A stretch of DNA of 14,124 nt, from the NCBI GenBank assembly GCA_021162125.1, contig JAGGZG010000397.1, forward strand, positions 1 through 14,124, written 5' to 3'. Both the position numbers and the translations under genes were made by a program. A model generated the notes under the pieces. That model saw only the letters and a list, made by a program, of their open reading frames with translations. It did not search any database and was not told the origin of the DNA. Origin of the DNA: Anaerolineae bacterium (GTDB taxonomy: Bacteria; Chloroflexota; Anaerolineae; JACIWR01). Below, one piece after another: positions 1 to 7,297 of this stretch (position 1 is the stretch's first letter; every line of letters starts with the position of its first letter).

Positions 1-126
1 CGCGCCTGAGGAGCTAAAGCTGGCTGTCCACCTGCGTGGACAGGCGCGCCCACGCAGGTGGACGCTCGGCTGCAAGCCCTCTAGAGGCGATTTCAATCGC
101 TAACAGAAGTAGCCTGAGCAGTTACT
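1..126. repeat. Hairpin-rich dispersed repeat, copy 1 (left end cut by window start)
   Basis: This stretch is identical to 10171-10296 except in the loop of its main hairpin. Visible structures are: a 16-bp stem with 6-nt loop (26-41 with 48-63, one A-C mismatch at 40/49); GGCT/AGCC at 68-71/75-78; the palindrome CCTCTAGAGG at 78-87; and GCGATT/AATCGC at 87-92/95-100. Copy 2 extends 28 nt further left, so this copy is truncated by the contig edge. It lies just upstream of the histidine kinase gene. It contains no ORF of its own and looks like a non-autonomous, structured interspersed element. Identity and conservation of the copies are seen directly; its mode of mobility is not known. Confidence 0.9.
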
Positions 127-301
127 GATAATGACACAAACGGGGGAGGAGCCGCAGAGACCTTCGCAGCGGATGGTCGTAGGTCAATGCACAAAAGCTG
201 GGGGTTCCTCTCCGTTTTATAGTTTGGGCTGGCGGAGCGCGAGAGCCGGGGGTGGGTTCGTCGCATTCGATCTCTATTTGATGTGCCTCTTGGGAGGGGG
301 G

Positions 302-2014
302 ATGGTAGTATCCAGGGATCTGTGTGCCCAACCCGGTGCAGGCGAAGAAGCTTTTGCTATTGAAAGTGTGCAGCAGGAAGCCGAAGCGAGGCGTGCGTTG
401 GAACAGGAATTGCATGAGCTTCGGCAGCGAGTCAAAGAACAGGAGGTGGTGAGCGAGATCAGCCGCATCCTGAGCGCGTCGCTGGATCCACAAGAGGTGC
501 TCAGGCAGATGCTGCGCGAGGTAAACCGCGCGCTGGGCACCCAGGCCGCGTCGGTGCTGCTGGTAGACGAGGCAACGGGCGAACTGGTGTTCCAGGTGGC
601 TGACAGCCCTGGTGCGCAAGAGATGACGACCCTGCGCCTGAAGTCGGGACAGGGGGTGGCCGGCTGGGTTGTCCGGCACGGCCAGCCGGTTCTGCTCTCC
701 GACGCCTGTCGAGACCCGCGTTTCTACAAAGGGATAGACGCGGCGACGGGCCTGACCACCCGGGACCTGTTGTGCGTTCCCCTGGTGGTGAAGGGCCGGA
801 TCATCGGCGTGTTGGAGGTGATGAACAAAACCGAGGGCACGCTGGACGAGTCCGATCTCCGCTTAGTGACTGCTTTGGCGCCCTCGGCGGCTGTCGCCAT
901 CGAGAACGCCCGTCTATATCGCGCGGTGCGAGAGGAACGCCGTAATCTGGAATTGATTCTGTACAGCATCGCCGATGGGGTGTACACGACCGATTGTGAA
1001 CGGAACATCACGTCCTTCAACCTTTCCGCTCAAAAGATCACGGGACAGGTAGGGGAAATGGCGGTGGGTCGTTTCTGCGGCGACGTTCTGGACTGTCACT
1101 TTGCGGCGGAGAAAGAACGTTGTGACACGCGGAAGTGTATGTTGTCGCAGGCTATGCACCAGCGTCGCCTGGTAATCCAGCAAGGGCAGATGCGGGTTGC
1201 CCCCGGTGGGAAGGAGAAACATCTGAGGGTGTTGCGCGTGGCGGCCCCCCTGGTGAGCGAGTGGGGCGAGATGAAGGGGGCGGTCGGCGCTTTCTGGGAT
1301 ATGTCCCGTCAGGCGGAATTGGAGCGCCTGAAAGCTGATCTTCTGGCCATGATTTTCCACGAACTGCGCGCCCCGTTGAGCAACCTCAATGCGTCCATCG
1401 AGATGCTGCTCCATTCCACGCTTGGCGAAAGCGCCCGTCAGGAGATACTGGAAATCATGGGCGCGCAGGGCGCGCGTCTGACCCGCTTCGTACAGGAGAT
1501 TCTCGACGTAGCGCGTCTGGAGAGTAACGAGATTAAACTGGACCTGCAACCACTCACTTTGGGACCGTTGGTGAGAGAAGTGGTGGAATTGTTCCTCTAC
1601 CCCGTAGCCACACATCACTTCGAAGTCCGCGTGCCGGAGGGCCTGCCCTTTGTGTGGGGTGACAAGGACAAGGTGGAGACTATTCTCCGCAATCTCATCA
1701 GCAACGCGATGAACTATTCGGCTGAGGGCACGATCATCACCATCAGCGCCGAGGAACAGGGCGGAGGTGTGGTGGTTACCGTCAGCGACGAGGGGGTGGG
1801 TATTCCGCCGGAGGGCCTGGATAGGATTTTCGACCGCTTTTATCGCGTGGAGAACCCCTCTCTGCCGAAAGTGCGGGGTACGGGGTTAGGCTTATACATT
1901 GCCAGGTTACTGGTCGAGGCTCACGGGGGGAGTATTTGGGTCGAGAGCGAGGTAGGAGTAGGTTCTCGATTTAGTTTTCTCTTGCCTAAGCTAGATCTGG
2001 GGGATGCACCATGA
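302..2014 (+). CDS. GAF-PAS sensor histidine kinase, soluble
   Basis: Predicted 570-residue cytoplasmic kinase that autophosphorylates on His and passes the phosphate to the regulator encoded next. Domain order: short coiled coil (about 20-45), GAF (about 45-205), PAS (about 215-335), HisKA with the H box FHELRAPLSNL (His353), then HATPase_c with N box (NLISNAMNY), G1 (DEGVGIP), F box (FDRFYR) and G2 (GTGLGLY). No membrane segment is evident, so the signal is probably internal. The PAS domain carries four cysteines (259, 265, 274, 279) in C-x5-C-x8-C-x4-C spacing, suggesting redox or metal sensing; that is inference. The start chosen is ATG 302, preceded by a purine run (GGGAGGGGGG). The frame stays open back to ATG 131 (627 residues), but that extension resembles no domain. 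The stop overlaps the regulator start (ATGA). Confidence 0.93.
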   Translation: MVVSRDLCAQPGAGEEAFAIESVQQEAEARRALEQELHELRQRVKEQEVVSEISRILSASLDPQEVLRQMLREVNRALGTQAASVLLVDEATGELVFQVADSPGAQEMTTLRLKSGQGVAGWVVRHGQPVLLSDACRDPRFYKGIDAATGLTTRDLLCVPLVVKGRIIGVLEVMNKTEGTLDESDLRLVTALAPSAAVAIENARLYRAVREERRNLELILYSIADGVYTTDCERNITSFNLSAQKITGQVGEMAVGRFCGDVLDCHFAAEKERCDTRKCMLSQAMHQRRLVIQQGQMRVAPGGKEKHLRVLRVAAPLVSEWGEMKGAVGAFWDMSRQAELERLKADLLAMIFHELRAPLSNLNASIEMLLHSTLGESARQEILEIMGAQGARLTRFVQEILDVARLESNEIKLDLQPLTLGPLVREVVELFLYPVATHHFEVRVPEGLPFVWGDKDKVETILRNLISNAMNYSAEGTIITISAEEQGGGVVVTVSDEGVGIPPEGLDRIFDRFYRVENPSLPKVRGTGLGLYIARLLVEAHGGSIWVESEVGVGSRFSFLLPKLDLGDAP

Positions 2015-2697
2015 CGAAAATCCTGATCATTGACGACGATGAGAAGCTCTCACGCCTGGTGCAGTTGTTTCTGAGCCAGCATGGTTATGAGGTGCACACT
2101 GCCTCGTCTGGCCTGCAGGGCTTGCAATTGGCCTACGATCTGCATCCCGACTTGGTGGTGCTGGATATTATGATGCCGGGCATGGATGGGTGGGTGGTCT
2201 GCAGCCGACTGCGCGATGTCTCCGACGTGCCTATCATCATGCTCACTGCCAAGGACGGCGAGCGCAACGTCGTGGAGGGGCTGGAGTCCGGGGCAGACGA
2301 CTACGTTGTCAAGCCGTTCAGTATGGCCGAGCTCCTGGCCCGCATTCGCGCTCTGTTGCGACGTTCGAGCCAGAGTTCCCGCGTTGAGGAGATGAAAGTC
2401 TTCGGCAATGGGGAGTTCGTGGTCAATTTCTCCAAACGCGAGGTCATTGTCCGTGGCCAGCCGGTGAATCTGACTCCCACTGAGTTCGAGTTGTTGGCTT
2501 GTCTGGTGAAGAACGAGGGCCGGGTTCTGCCCCACAAAATGCTCCTGCAACAAGTGTGGGGCGATGAATACGTGGGCGAGACTCAATACCTGAAATTGTA
2601 CATCCGCTACCTGCGCCAGAAAGTTGAGCGTGACGCCAGCAATCCAGAGTATATTCTCACCGAGTGGGGTGTGGGCTATCGTTTTGAGGGAGGGTAA
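2011..2697 (+). CDS. OmpR/PhoB-family response regulator
   Basis: A 228-residue DNA-binding response regulator and the likely partner of the preceding kinase. Its ATG overlaps the kinase stop by 4 nt, which implies translational coupling. The receiver domain (1-120) has the acidic pocket D8-D9-D10, phospho-acceptor D52 (VLDIMMPG), T79 and K101 (VVKPF). The C-terminal winged helix (about 130-228) has the family signatures LTPTEFELL, an LLQQVWG segment and a closing GVGYRF. All residues needed for phosphotransfer are present and the length is standard for the family. The target promoters cannot be told from the sequence. A terminator-like hairpin lies about 100 nt downstream, so the operon probably holds only these two genes. 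Confidence 0.95.
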   Translation: MTKILIIDDDEKLSRLVQLFLSQHGYEVHTASSGLQGLQLAYDLHPDLVVLDIMMPGMDGWVVCSRLRDVSDVPIIMLTAKDGERNVVEGLESGADDYVVKPFSMAELLARIRALLRRSSQSSRVEEMKVFGNGEFVVNFSKREVIVRGQPVNLTPTEFELLACLVKNEGRVLPHKMLLQQVWGDEYVGETQYLKLYIRYLRQKVERDASNPEYILTEWGVGYRFEGG

Positions 2698-2796
2698 GCA
2701 TTTCTGTGGCCAGACAAAGATCAGGCTGTGGACGTGCGCGAGTTTTACCAGAATTCAGGGAACTGGGCTCATTGACTAGCTCGTTGGGTCCTGCTC

Positions 2797-2831
2797 AAGA
2801 GGGGGCTACCATTGTAGCCTCCTCTTGCTTT
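2797..2831 (+). terminator. Probable rho-independent terminator after the two-component operon
   Basis: A 13-bp stem (2797-2809 with 2814-2826, one G-T wobble) with the 4-nt loop CATT is followed by a short T-containing tail (GCTTT). The stem is strong but the T-tract is weak, so termination is probable rather than certain. It sits between the response regulator stop and the promoter of the TPR gene. The rest of 2698-2796 shows nothing recognisable. Confidence 0.6.
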
Positions 2832-2851
2832 GAGGCCTCCGAGGTCAAGAA

Positions 2852-2884
2852 AAACCTCCGGGGTCTCCGAGACCTCGGTGGTTT
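2852..2884. repeat. Intergenic palindromic repeat, copy A
   Basis: An imperfect 33-nt palindrome centred on 2868 with core GGTCTCCGAGACC and arms AAACCTCCG/CGGTGGTTT. Pairing across the centre breaks at one position (2857/2879, T-T) and has one wobble. A partial related string, GCCTCCGAGGTC, lies just upstream at 2835-2846. It shares its core and arm pattern with the palindrome at 7236-7268, so both are members of one small intergenic repeat family. There is no T-tract, so it is not an obvious terminator. Confidence 0.75.
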
Positions 2885-2902
2885 GATTTCAGACGGTTAC
2901 TG

Positions 2903-2931
2903 TTGACATTTTTGCTAAAACGTTGCATAAT
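2903..2931 (+). promoter_or_regulatory. Sigma-70-type promoter for the TPR/PEWL gene
   Basis: A perfect -35 TTGACA (2903-2908), a 17-bp spacer and -10 CATAAT (2926-2931). The predicted transcript would start near 2938, about 50 nt before the ATG at 2988, with AAGGAG at 2975-2980. The gene should therefore be transcribed on its own. Confidence 0.8.
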
Positions 2932-2987
2932 AGTGTTAAGGAGGGTTGGCCTGAGGGGACGGTGAGTACTTGTTAAGGAGATCGCCT

Positions 2988-5900
2988 ATGAGCGAGGTCA
3001 GTCTGAAGGAATATAGGGTGCGAGCCCGAGAGTTGTTAGATGCCGGGGCGCATGACCAAGCGATAGCCATCTGCCAACACATCCTGCGTCACTATCCCAG
3101 GGACGTGATGACGTATCAGTTGCTGGGCGAGATATGTCTGGACAAACGCGACTATTCACAAGCGATAGACTTTTTCCAGCGAGTGTTGAGTGCCGACCCG
3201 GAAAATTTCATCGCCCGCGTGGGGTTGAGCATTTGCTTCGACGAAGGTGGTTCACTAGAAGAGGCCATTTGGCAGTTGGAACGTGCGTTCGAGTTGAACC
3301 CGGGCAGCGTGGAAGTGCGGAACGAGCTGCGTCGCCTGTACGCTCAACGTGATGGTGCAGAGTTGCCCCGGATCAAGCTCAATGCCGGGGCGTTGGGCCG
3401 TCTGTACGCCAAAGGGGAGTTCTTCCAGCTCGCCGTGGCCGAGTTCCGTGGCCTGCTGGAGAAAGACCCTCAACTCGTGGACGTTCAGGTCGCACTGGCC
3501 GAGACCCTGTGGCGGGACGGACGGCGGGCGGAGGCTGCCCAGCTTTGTATGGACGTCCTGGAAAAGTTGCCTAACTGCCTGAAGGCTAACCTCATCCTGG
3601 CCGACATCTGGATGCAGGGCGAGCGGGCGGAAGAGGGCAAGGCTGCACTCGAACTGGCACGGGCCCTTGATCCGGCGGGCACTCTGGCGCAGGAATTACT
3701 GGGGGAACGCTCACCTCTCCCCCCTACTGAAGCGATGCTCCCGGCTCTGGACGAGGCGGCACTGGCTGCTATTTCGCCTGAGCCGACGCCGGCCGCCGCG
3801 CCAGTTGAGGAGGTGCCCGAAGAGGAGGTGGAATGGCTTCGCGAGTTGGAGGCCCAGCCACAGGAGACCGCCCCCCCGGCGGAGGAGTCGGAAATGCCGG
3901 AGTGGTTGCGCGCGCTGCGTACCGGTGCAGCGGAGGCCGAGGCAGCTACAATTGAGGAGGCAGGGGAGGAAGAGAAGGAAACGGAAGAGGCCATCCCAGT
4001 CTGGCTGGAAGAGCTGCGGCAGGAGCAGCCTCCGGCGGAAGAAGAAGAGGCGGTGCCTGCTGTTGAAGAGGTAGCGGCAGTGGCGGTAGGGGAAAAGGCA
4101 GCAGAGGAAGAGGCGGCACCCGCTGGCGAGCCAGTCTCGGTCGGTGAGGCCAGGGAGGAGGCGGAAATTCCAGAGTGGCTGAGCGAGTTGGGCGAGGAAG
4201 AGGAAAAAGAGGAGGTTGAGGAGGCAGCAGAGGAGACACCCGCCCTGGCCGGGCCCCCAATGGCCGAACCAGCCGAGGAGATCCCCGAATGGCTGCAGCA
4301 ACTCAAGCCCCAAGCAGCGGAGGAAGAGGAAGTCGCGGAGGCCGAAGAGGGGGCGGAGGAAGTCCCCGCCTGGCTGCGCGGTCTCCGAGAAGGACTCCCC
4401 GTCGAAGAGGAGGCCGAGGAAGAGGAAGAAGAAGTGCCCGCCTGGCTGCGTGAGCTGGCCGGCGCGCCCCAGGTAGGGGAAACGACGCCGGCAATCAGCG
4501 CCGAAGAGCCGCTCCCATCAGAAGAGCCTGTCGCCGAGCCGACCGAGGAGATTCCAGAATGGCTGCTCGCCCTCAAGCCGGAGGGTGTGGTTGAGGAAGC
4601 CGCCCCTGGCGAAGCGCCACCCCCGGAGCCGGTGGTCGAGGCGGTGGAAGAGATCCCGGAGGGGATGCCTGAGGCAGAGGTCGCAGGGGAAGAGGAGGAA
4701 GAGGCGAAGGTCGCAGAAGCGCCGGAGGCGGAGGCAGGCGAAGGGCTGATTGTCGAGCAGTTGCCGGCGGAGATGACTTTTGAACAATTGGTGGCCGAGG
4801 TCGCGCCCGAACTGGCTGACCAGGTGCCTGAATGGCTTGAGAAGGCGGGGGGTGAGGAAGAAGAAGAGAAAGAGGAACTCGCTGTAGCAGAGGCTGCGCC
4901 TCCCGCTCCAGGCGAGGAGATACCCGACTGGCTGCGCGAGGCCGCTCCAGAGGTGACGGAAGCCGAGGCCGAAGTACCAACACCAGCACCGAAAAAAGAA
5001 GAACTACCGGAGTGGCTGCGTGGATTGGAAGCGGAGATGGAGGAGGAAGAGGCGGTCGTTGCCGAGGCACCTGCTCCCACAGCAGAGGAGATCCCAGAGT
5101 GGCTGCGTGAACCGGAGCCGGAAGTGGCTGAAGAGGCCGTCTCCGCTGAAGCGCCACCTGTGGAGATAGCGGCAGAGAAAGAGGCAGAAGAAGCTCCTCC
5201 AGTTGAAGTCCCCATAGCTGAGGCTGAAATCGAGGCCGAGGTGGCTGAGGAAGAAGTGAGCGAGGAAGAGGTACCTGAGTGGTTGCGCAGCCTGCGGCGT
5301 GAGTCCGTGGAGGGACTGCCTGCTGCCGAACCCGCCGAGGAGATACCGGAATGGCTGCAGGAACTGCAACCAGCTCTGCCGGAGGAGATAGCCGAAGCGG
5401 TAGAAATGCCTGTAGCCCAGGCCCCGCCTGAGGTGGTTGAGGAGGCGGAACTGCCGGAGGAGGTGCCCGATTGGCTGCGCGAGTTGCGTCAGACCGGAGC
5501 GGAGGTAAAGGAAGAGGGTGCAGTCGCCGAAGCTGCGGCCATCCCCCCCGTGGAAGCGGGTGAAGAAGTCCCCGAATGGTTGCGCGAACTGAAGCCGGTA
5601 GTGCCGGGCGAAGAGCTCGTGGCGGAAGCGGTTACCGTGCCGCCCACAGAGGTGGAAGGCACTCCCGAATGGTTGCGTCAGGTTGAGGAGGGGCGTGAAG
5701 TGCCACCGGCGGTGGCTGAGGAGCCTCCGAAGGCTGAAGCGGCGGTCGAGGAGAAAGAACAGGAAGAAGGCCGGGTGCCAGCCTGGTTGCGCGAGATGGA
5801 GGCCGTTGAGGAAGTGCTTCCCCCCGAACCAGAACCAGCAACTCTGGCGGAAGAGGGACCTGCATTCTGGGAGGAGAAAGGAGAGGAGTCACCGGCCTGG

Positions 5901-6680
5901 CTGCGCGAGCTGGAAGCCGAGGTTGAAAAACTCCCGCCCGAGCTATTTGCGCCGGTGACCGAGGCGACCACGGAAGAGGTGGCAGCCGAGGAAGCCCCCG
6001 CTCCGGCGGAATCCCCCGTCGAAGCAGAAGCTGAAGAGATGGCGGCGGAAGCCGAATTGTTGGAGGAGTTTCCCGCCGAGCTGTTCGCCGCCGAGGTGGA
6101 GGTGAAGGAAGAGACCGCAACTCCAGAAGAGCCGGTCGTGGCCGCCCCGCCGTCTCTCGAGGAAGGCGAACTGCTGGCCGAATTCCCGCCGGAGTTGTTC
6201 GCTCCACCTGAGGAGGCCGTTACCCCGCCAGTCGAGGTCGTGCCTCCGGCACCCAAGCCAGAAGAAATGCCCCCGGTTGAGGAACCGGTTGGGGAACCAG
6301 TGGCGGAGCTGGCTGAGGAAGAGGCGGAGGAGGCTGTCGTGCCCCCTGTGGCCGAGGAGGTAGAGGAGGTAGAGGCGAAGGAACCTGCCATCCGCGAGGC
6401 GGAGGAGATGGTCGCTGCCCGCCCCGATGATCACCGTAGCCGGTTGGCTTTGGCCCGCGCCTATCGTGACTCGGAGCGCTGGAACGATGCTCTGGCCCAA
6501 TACGAGAGACTCGTCAAGGCCGGGGCGTTGATGGACGCCGTCATCGAGGACGTGGAGCAGGTGATTGCCCAGCAGGCCGCCGACCACGCTACCTATCTCC
6601 TGTTGGGCGATGCCTACATGAAGGATGGCCGTTTGCGGAAAGCGCTGGCTGCCTATCGCGAGGCCATGGCCAGGCTGTGA
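2988..6680 (+). CDS. Very acidic TPR protein with an array of PEWL motifs
   Basis: A 1230-residue protein of unknown function, without signal peptide or membrane segment. Residues 5-245 form several TPR-like helical hairpins (for example DYSQAIDFFQRVLSADPEN) and residues about 1133-1230 form a second TPR block. Between them lies a ~900-residue Glu/Ala/Pro/Val-rich region, likely disordered. It contains 19 clear copies of a (I/V)P(E/D/A)WL(R/Q)xL motif, with Trp at 283, 306, 339, 397, 435, 462, 486, 525, 616, 648, 676, 705, 765, 789, 829, 864, 895, 933 and 971, plus a degenerate copy at 961. Three (L/F)PxELFA motifs follow at 982, 1028 and 1066. TPRs bind partner proteins, so a scaffold role is plausible but inferred. 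ATG 2988 is chosen because AAGGAG lies 7 nt upstream; the in-frame TTG at 2970 has no such site. Confidence 0.9.
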   Translation: MSEVSLKEYRVRARELLDAGAHDQAIAICQHILRHYPRDVMTYQLLGEICLDKRDYSQAIDFFQRVLSADPENFIARVGLSICFDEGGSLEEAIWQLERAFELNPGSVEVRNELRRLYAQRDGAELPRIKLNAGALGRLYAKGEFFQLAVAEFRGLLEKDPQLVDVQVALAETLWRDGRRAEAAQLCMDVLEKLPNCLKANLILADIWMQGERAEEGKAALELARALDPAGTLAQELLGERSPLPPTEAMLPALDEAALAAISPEPTPAAAPVEEVPEEEVEWLRELEAQPQETAPPAEESEMPEWLRALRTGAAEAEAATIEEAGEEEKETEEAIPVWLEELRQEQPPAEEEEAVPAVEEVAAVAVGEKAAEEEAAPAGEPVSVGEAREEAEIPEWLSELGEEEEKEEVEEAAEETPALAGPPMAEPAEEIPEWLQQLKPQAAEEEEVAEAEEGAEEVPAWLRGLREGLPVEEEAEEEEEEVPAWLRELAGAPQVGETTPAISAEEPLPSEEPVAEPTEEIPEWLLALKPEGVVEEAAPGEAPPPEPVVEAVEEIPEGMPEAEVAGEEEEEAKVAEAPEAEAGEGLIVEQLPAEMTFEQLVAEVAPELADQVPEWLEKAGGEEEEEKEELAVAEAAPPAPGEEIPDWLREAAPEVTEAEAEVPTPAPKKEELPEWLRGLEAEMEEEEAVVAEAPAPTAEEIPEWLREPEPEVAEEAVSAEAPPVEIAAEKEAEEAPPVEVPIAEAEIEAEVAEEEVSEEEVPEWLRSLRRESVEGLPAAEPAEEIPEWLQELQPALPEEIAEAVEMPVAQAPPEVVEEAELPEEVPDWLRELRQTGAEVKEEGAVAEAAAIPPVEAGEEVPEWLRELKPVVPGEELVAEAVTVPPTEVEGTPEWLRQVEEGREVPPAVAEEPPKAEAAVEEKEQEEGRVPAWLREMEAVEEVLPPEPEPATLAEEGPAFWEEKGEESPAWLRELEAEVEKLPPELFAPVTEATTEEVAAEEAPAPAESPVEAEAEEMAAEAELLEEFPAELFAAEVEVKEETATPEEPVVAAPPSLEEGELLAEFPPELFAPPEEAVTPPVEVVPPAPKPEEMPPVEEPVGEPVAELAEEEAEEAVVPPVAEEVEEVEAKEPAIREAEEMVAARPDDHRSRLALARAYRDSERWNDALAQYERLVKAGALMDAVIEDVEQVIAQQAADHATYLLLGDAYMKDGRLRKALAAYREAMARL

Positions 6681-6701
6681 GGTAAAGGAAGCCCCGAGCG
6701 T

Positions 6702-6740
6702 AGCCCGGCTTGATCAAAAGTCGGGCTGCGCTTTAATTTT
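6702..6740 (+). terminator. Probable terminator after the TPR/PEWL gene
   Basis: A 10-bp stem (6702-6711 with 6718-6727, one G-T wobble) containing TTGATCAA at its tip, followed after a few bases by CTTTAATTTT. It lies 21 nt after the TPR stop. The T-rich tract is offset from the stem, so efficiency is uncertain. No convincing promoter was found between it and ndk; TATACA at 6751 has no matching -35, so readthrough into ndk remains possible. Confidence 0.5.
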
Positions 6741-6781
6741 GCTACTCGTCTATACATTTCGTCGAGACTCAAGGAGGTTAC

Positions 6782-7237
6782 GTGGAGAGAACACTGTTCA
6801 TTATCAAGCCAGATGCCGTGCAGCGTGGATTGATTGGGGAAATCACCACCCGATTGGAGCGTCGCGGCCTGCGCCTGGTGGCCATGAAAATGATTCGCAT
6901 GTCCCAGGAACTGGCCCGCCGCCACTACGCAATTCACGAGGGCAAGCCGTTCTTCGAGCCACTCGTTGCCTACATCACCTCTGCACCGGTGGTGGTGATG
7001 GTGTGGGAGGGGCCGAGGGCCATCGAAATCGTGCGACAGACGATGGGGGCCACCAATCCGGCAGACGCGGCCCCCGGCACCATCCGCGCCGACTACGCGC
7101 TGGAGATAGGTCGCAACCTGGTGCACGGCTCCGATGGTCCGCAGACGGCAGCGACCGAAATCGCCCTGTTCTTCACGCCGGAGGAGATTCTATCCTGGGA
7201 GCGGGATACGGATCGTTGGATTGTTGAAAATGTTTAG
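6782..7237 (+). CDS. ndk: Nucleoside diphosphate kinase
   Basis: A 151-residue cytoplasmic enzyme that moves the gamma-phosphate from ATP to other NDPs through a phospho-histidine, balancing NTP and dNTP pools. The N-terminal signature TLFIIKPDAVQRGLIGEI, the segment MVWEGPRAIEIVRQTMGATN and the active-site block NLVHGSDGPQTAATEI with His115 are all typical. The length matches bacterial NDKs. Translation starts at GTG 6782; AAGGAGGT at 6771-6778 lies 3 nt upstream. ATG is absent at the equivalent place and the protein begins exactly where the family does. The stop codon TAG runs directly into the palindromic repeat at 7236. The sir2 gene follows 60 nt downstream on the same strand and may be cotranscribed. 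Confidence 0.97.
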   Translation: MERTLFIIKPDAVQRGLIGEITTRLERRGLRLVAMKMIRMSQELARRHYAIHEGKPFFEPLVAYITSAPVVVMVWEGPRAIEIVRQTMGATNPADAAPGTIRADYALEIGRNLVHGSDGPQTAATEIALFFTPEEILSWERDTDRWIVENV

Positions 7238-7268
7238 ACCTCCGCGGTCTCGGAGACCTCGGAGGTCT
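7236..7268. repeat. Intergenic palindromic repeat, copy B
   Basis: A 33-nt imperfect palindrome centred on 7252. AGACCTCCG pairs with CGGAGGTCT, and GGTCTC with GAGACC, with one mismatch (7245/7259) between them. It begins on the last two bases of the ndk stop codon and fills half of the ndk-sir2 gap. It resembles copy A at 2852-2884. It lacks a T-tract. As RNA it would form a long hairpin that could protect or attenuate the transcript. Confidence 0.8.
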
Positions 7269-7297
7269 ACGCCATATCGGCAGACCGAGAGCATATT

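Noticed and set aside
131..301. N-terminal extension of the histidine kinase from ATG 131
   Set aside because: Open but without domain similarity or a well-spaced ribosome-binding site; ATG 302 has a strong purine tract before it. Not excluded.
914..1618. 234-residue minus-strand open frame within the histidine kinase gene
   Set aside because: The plus strand encodes recognisable PAS and HisKA sequence here; the minus frame resembles nothing.
2706..2906. 66-residue plus-strand ORF between the response regulator and TPR genes
   Set aside because: It runs through the terminator hairpin and the palindromic repeat and into the -35 of the next promoter. It has no ribosome-binding site or homology.
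3485..5215. 576-residue open frame on the minus strand opposite the PEWL gene (Ser/Ala/Gly-rich)
   Set aside because: It is the complement of GAG/GAA/GCC-rich codons, so stops are rare by composition. The product has no domain, and the plus-strand gene has clear TPRs, a promoter and a ribosome-binding site.
5678..6391. 237-residue Ser/Thr/Gly-rich minus-strand frame and neighbouring frames
   Set aside because: Same compositional shadow of the acidic linker.
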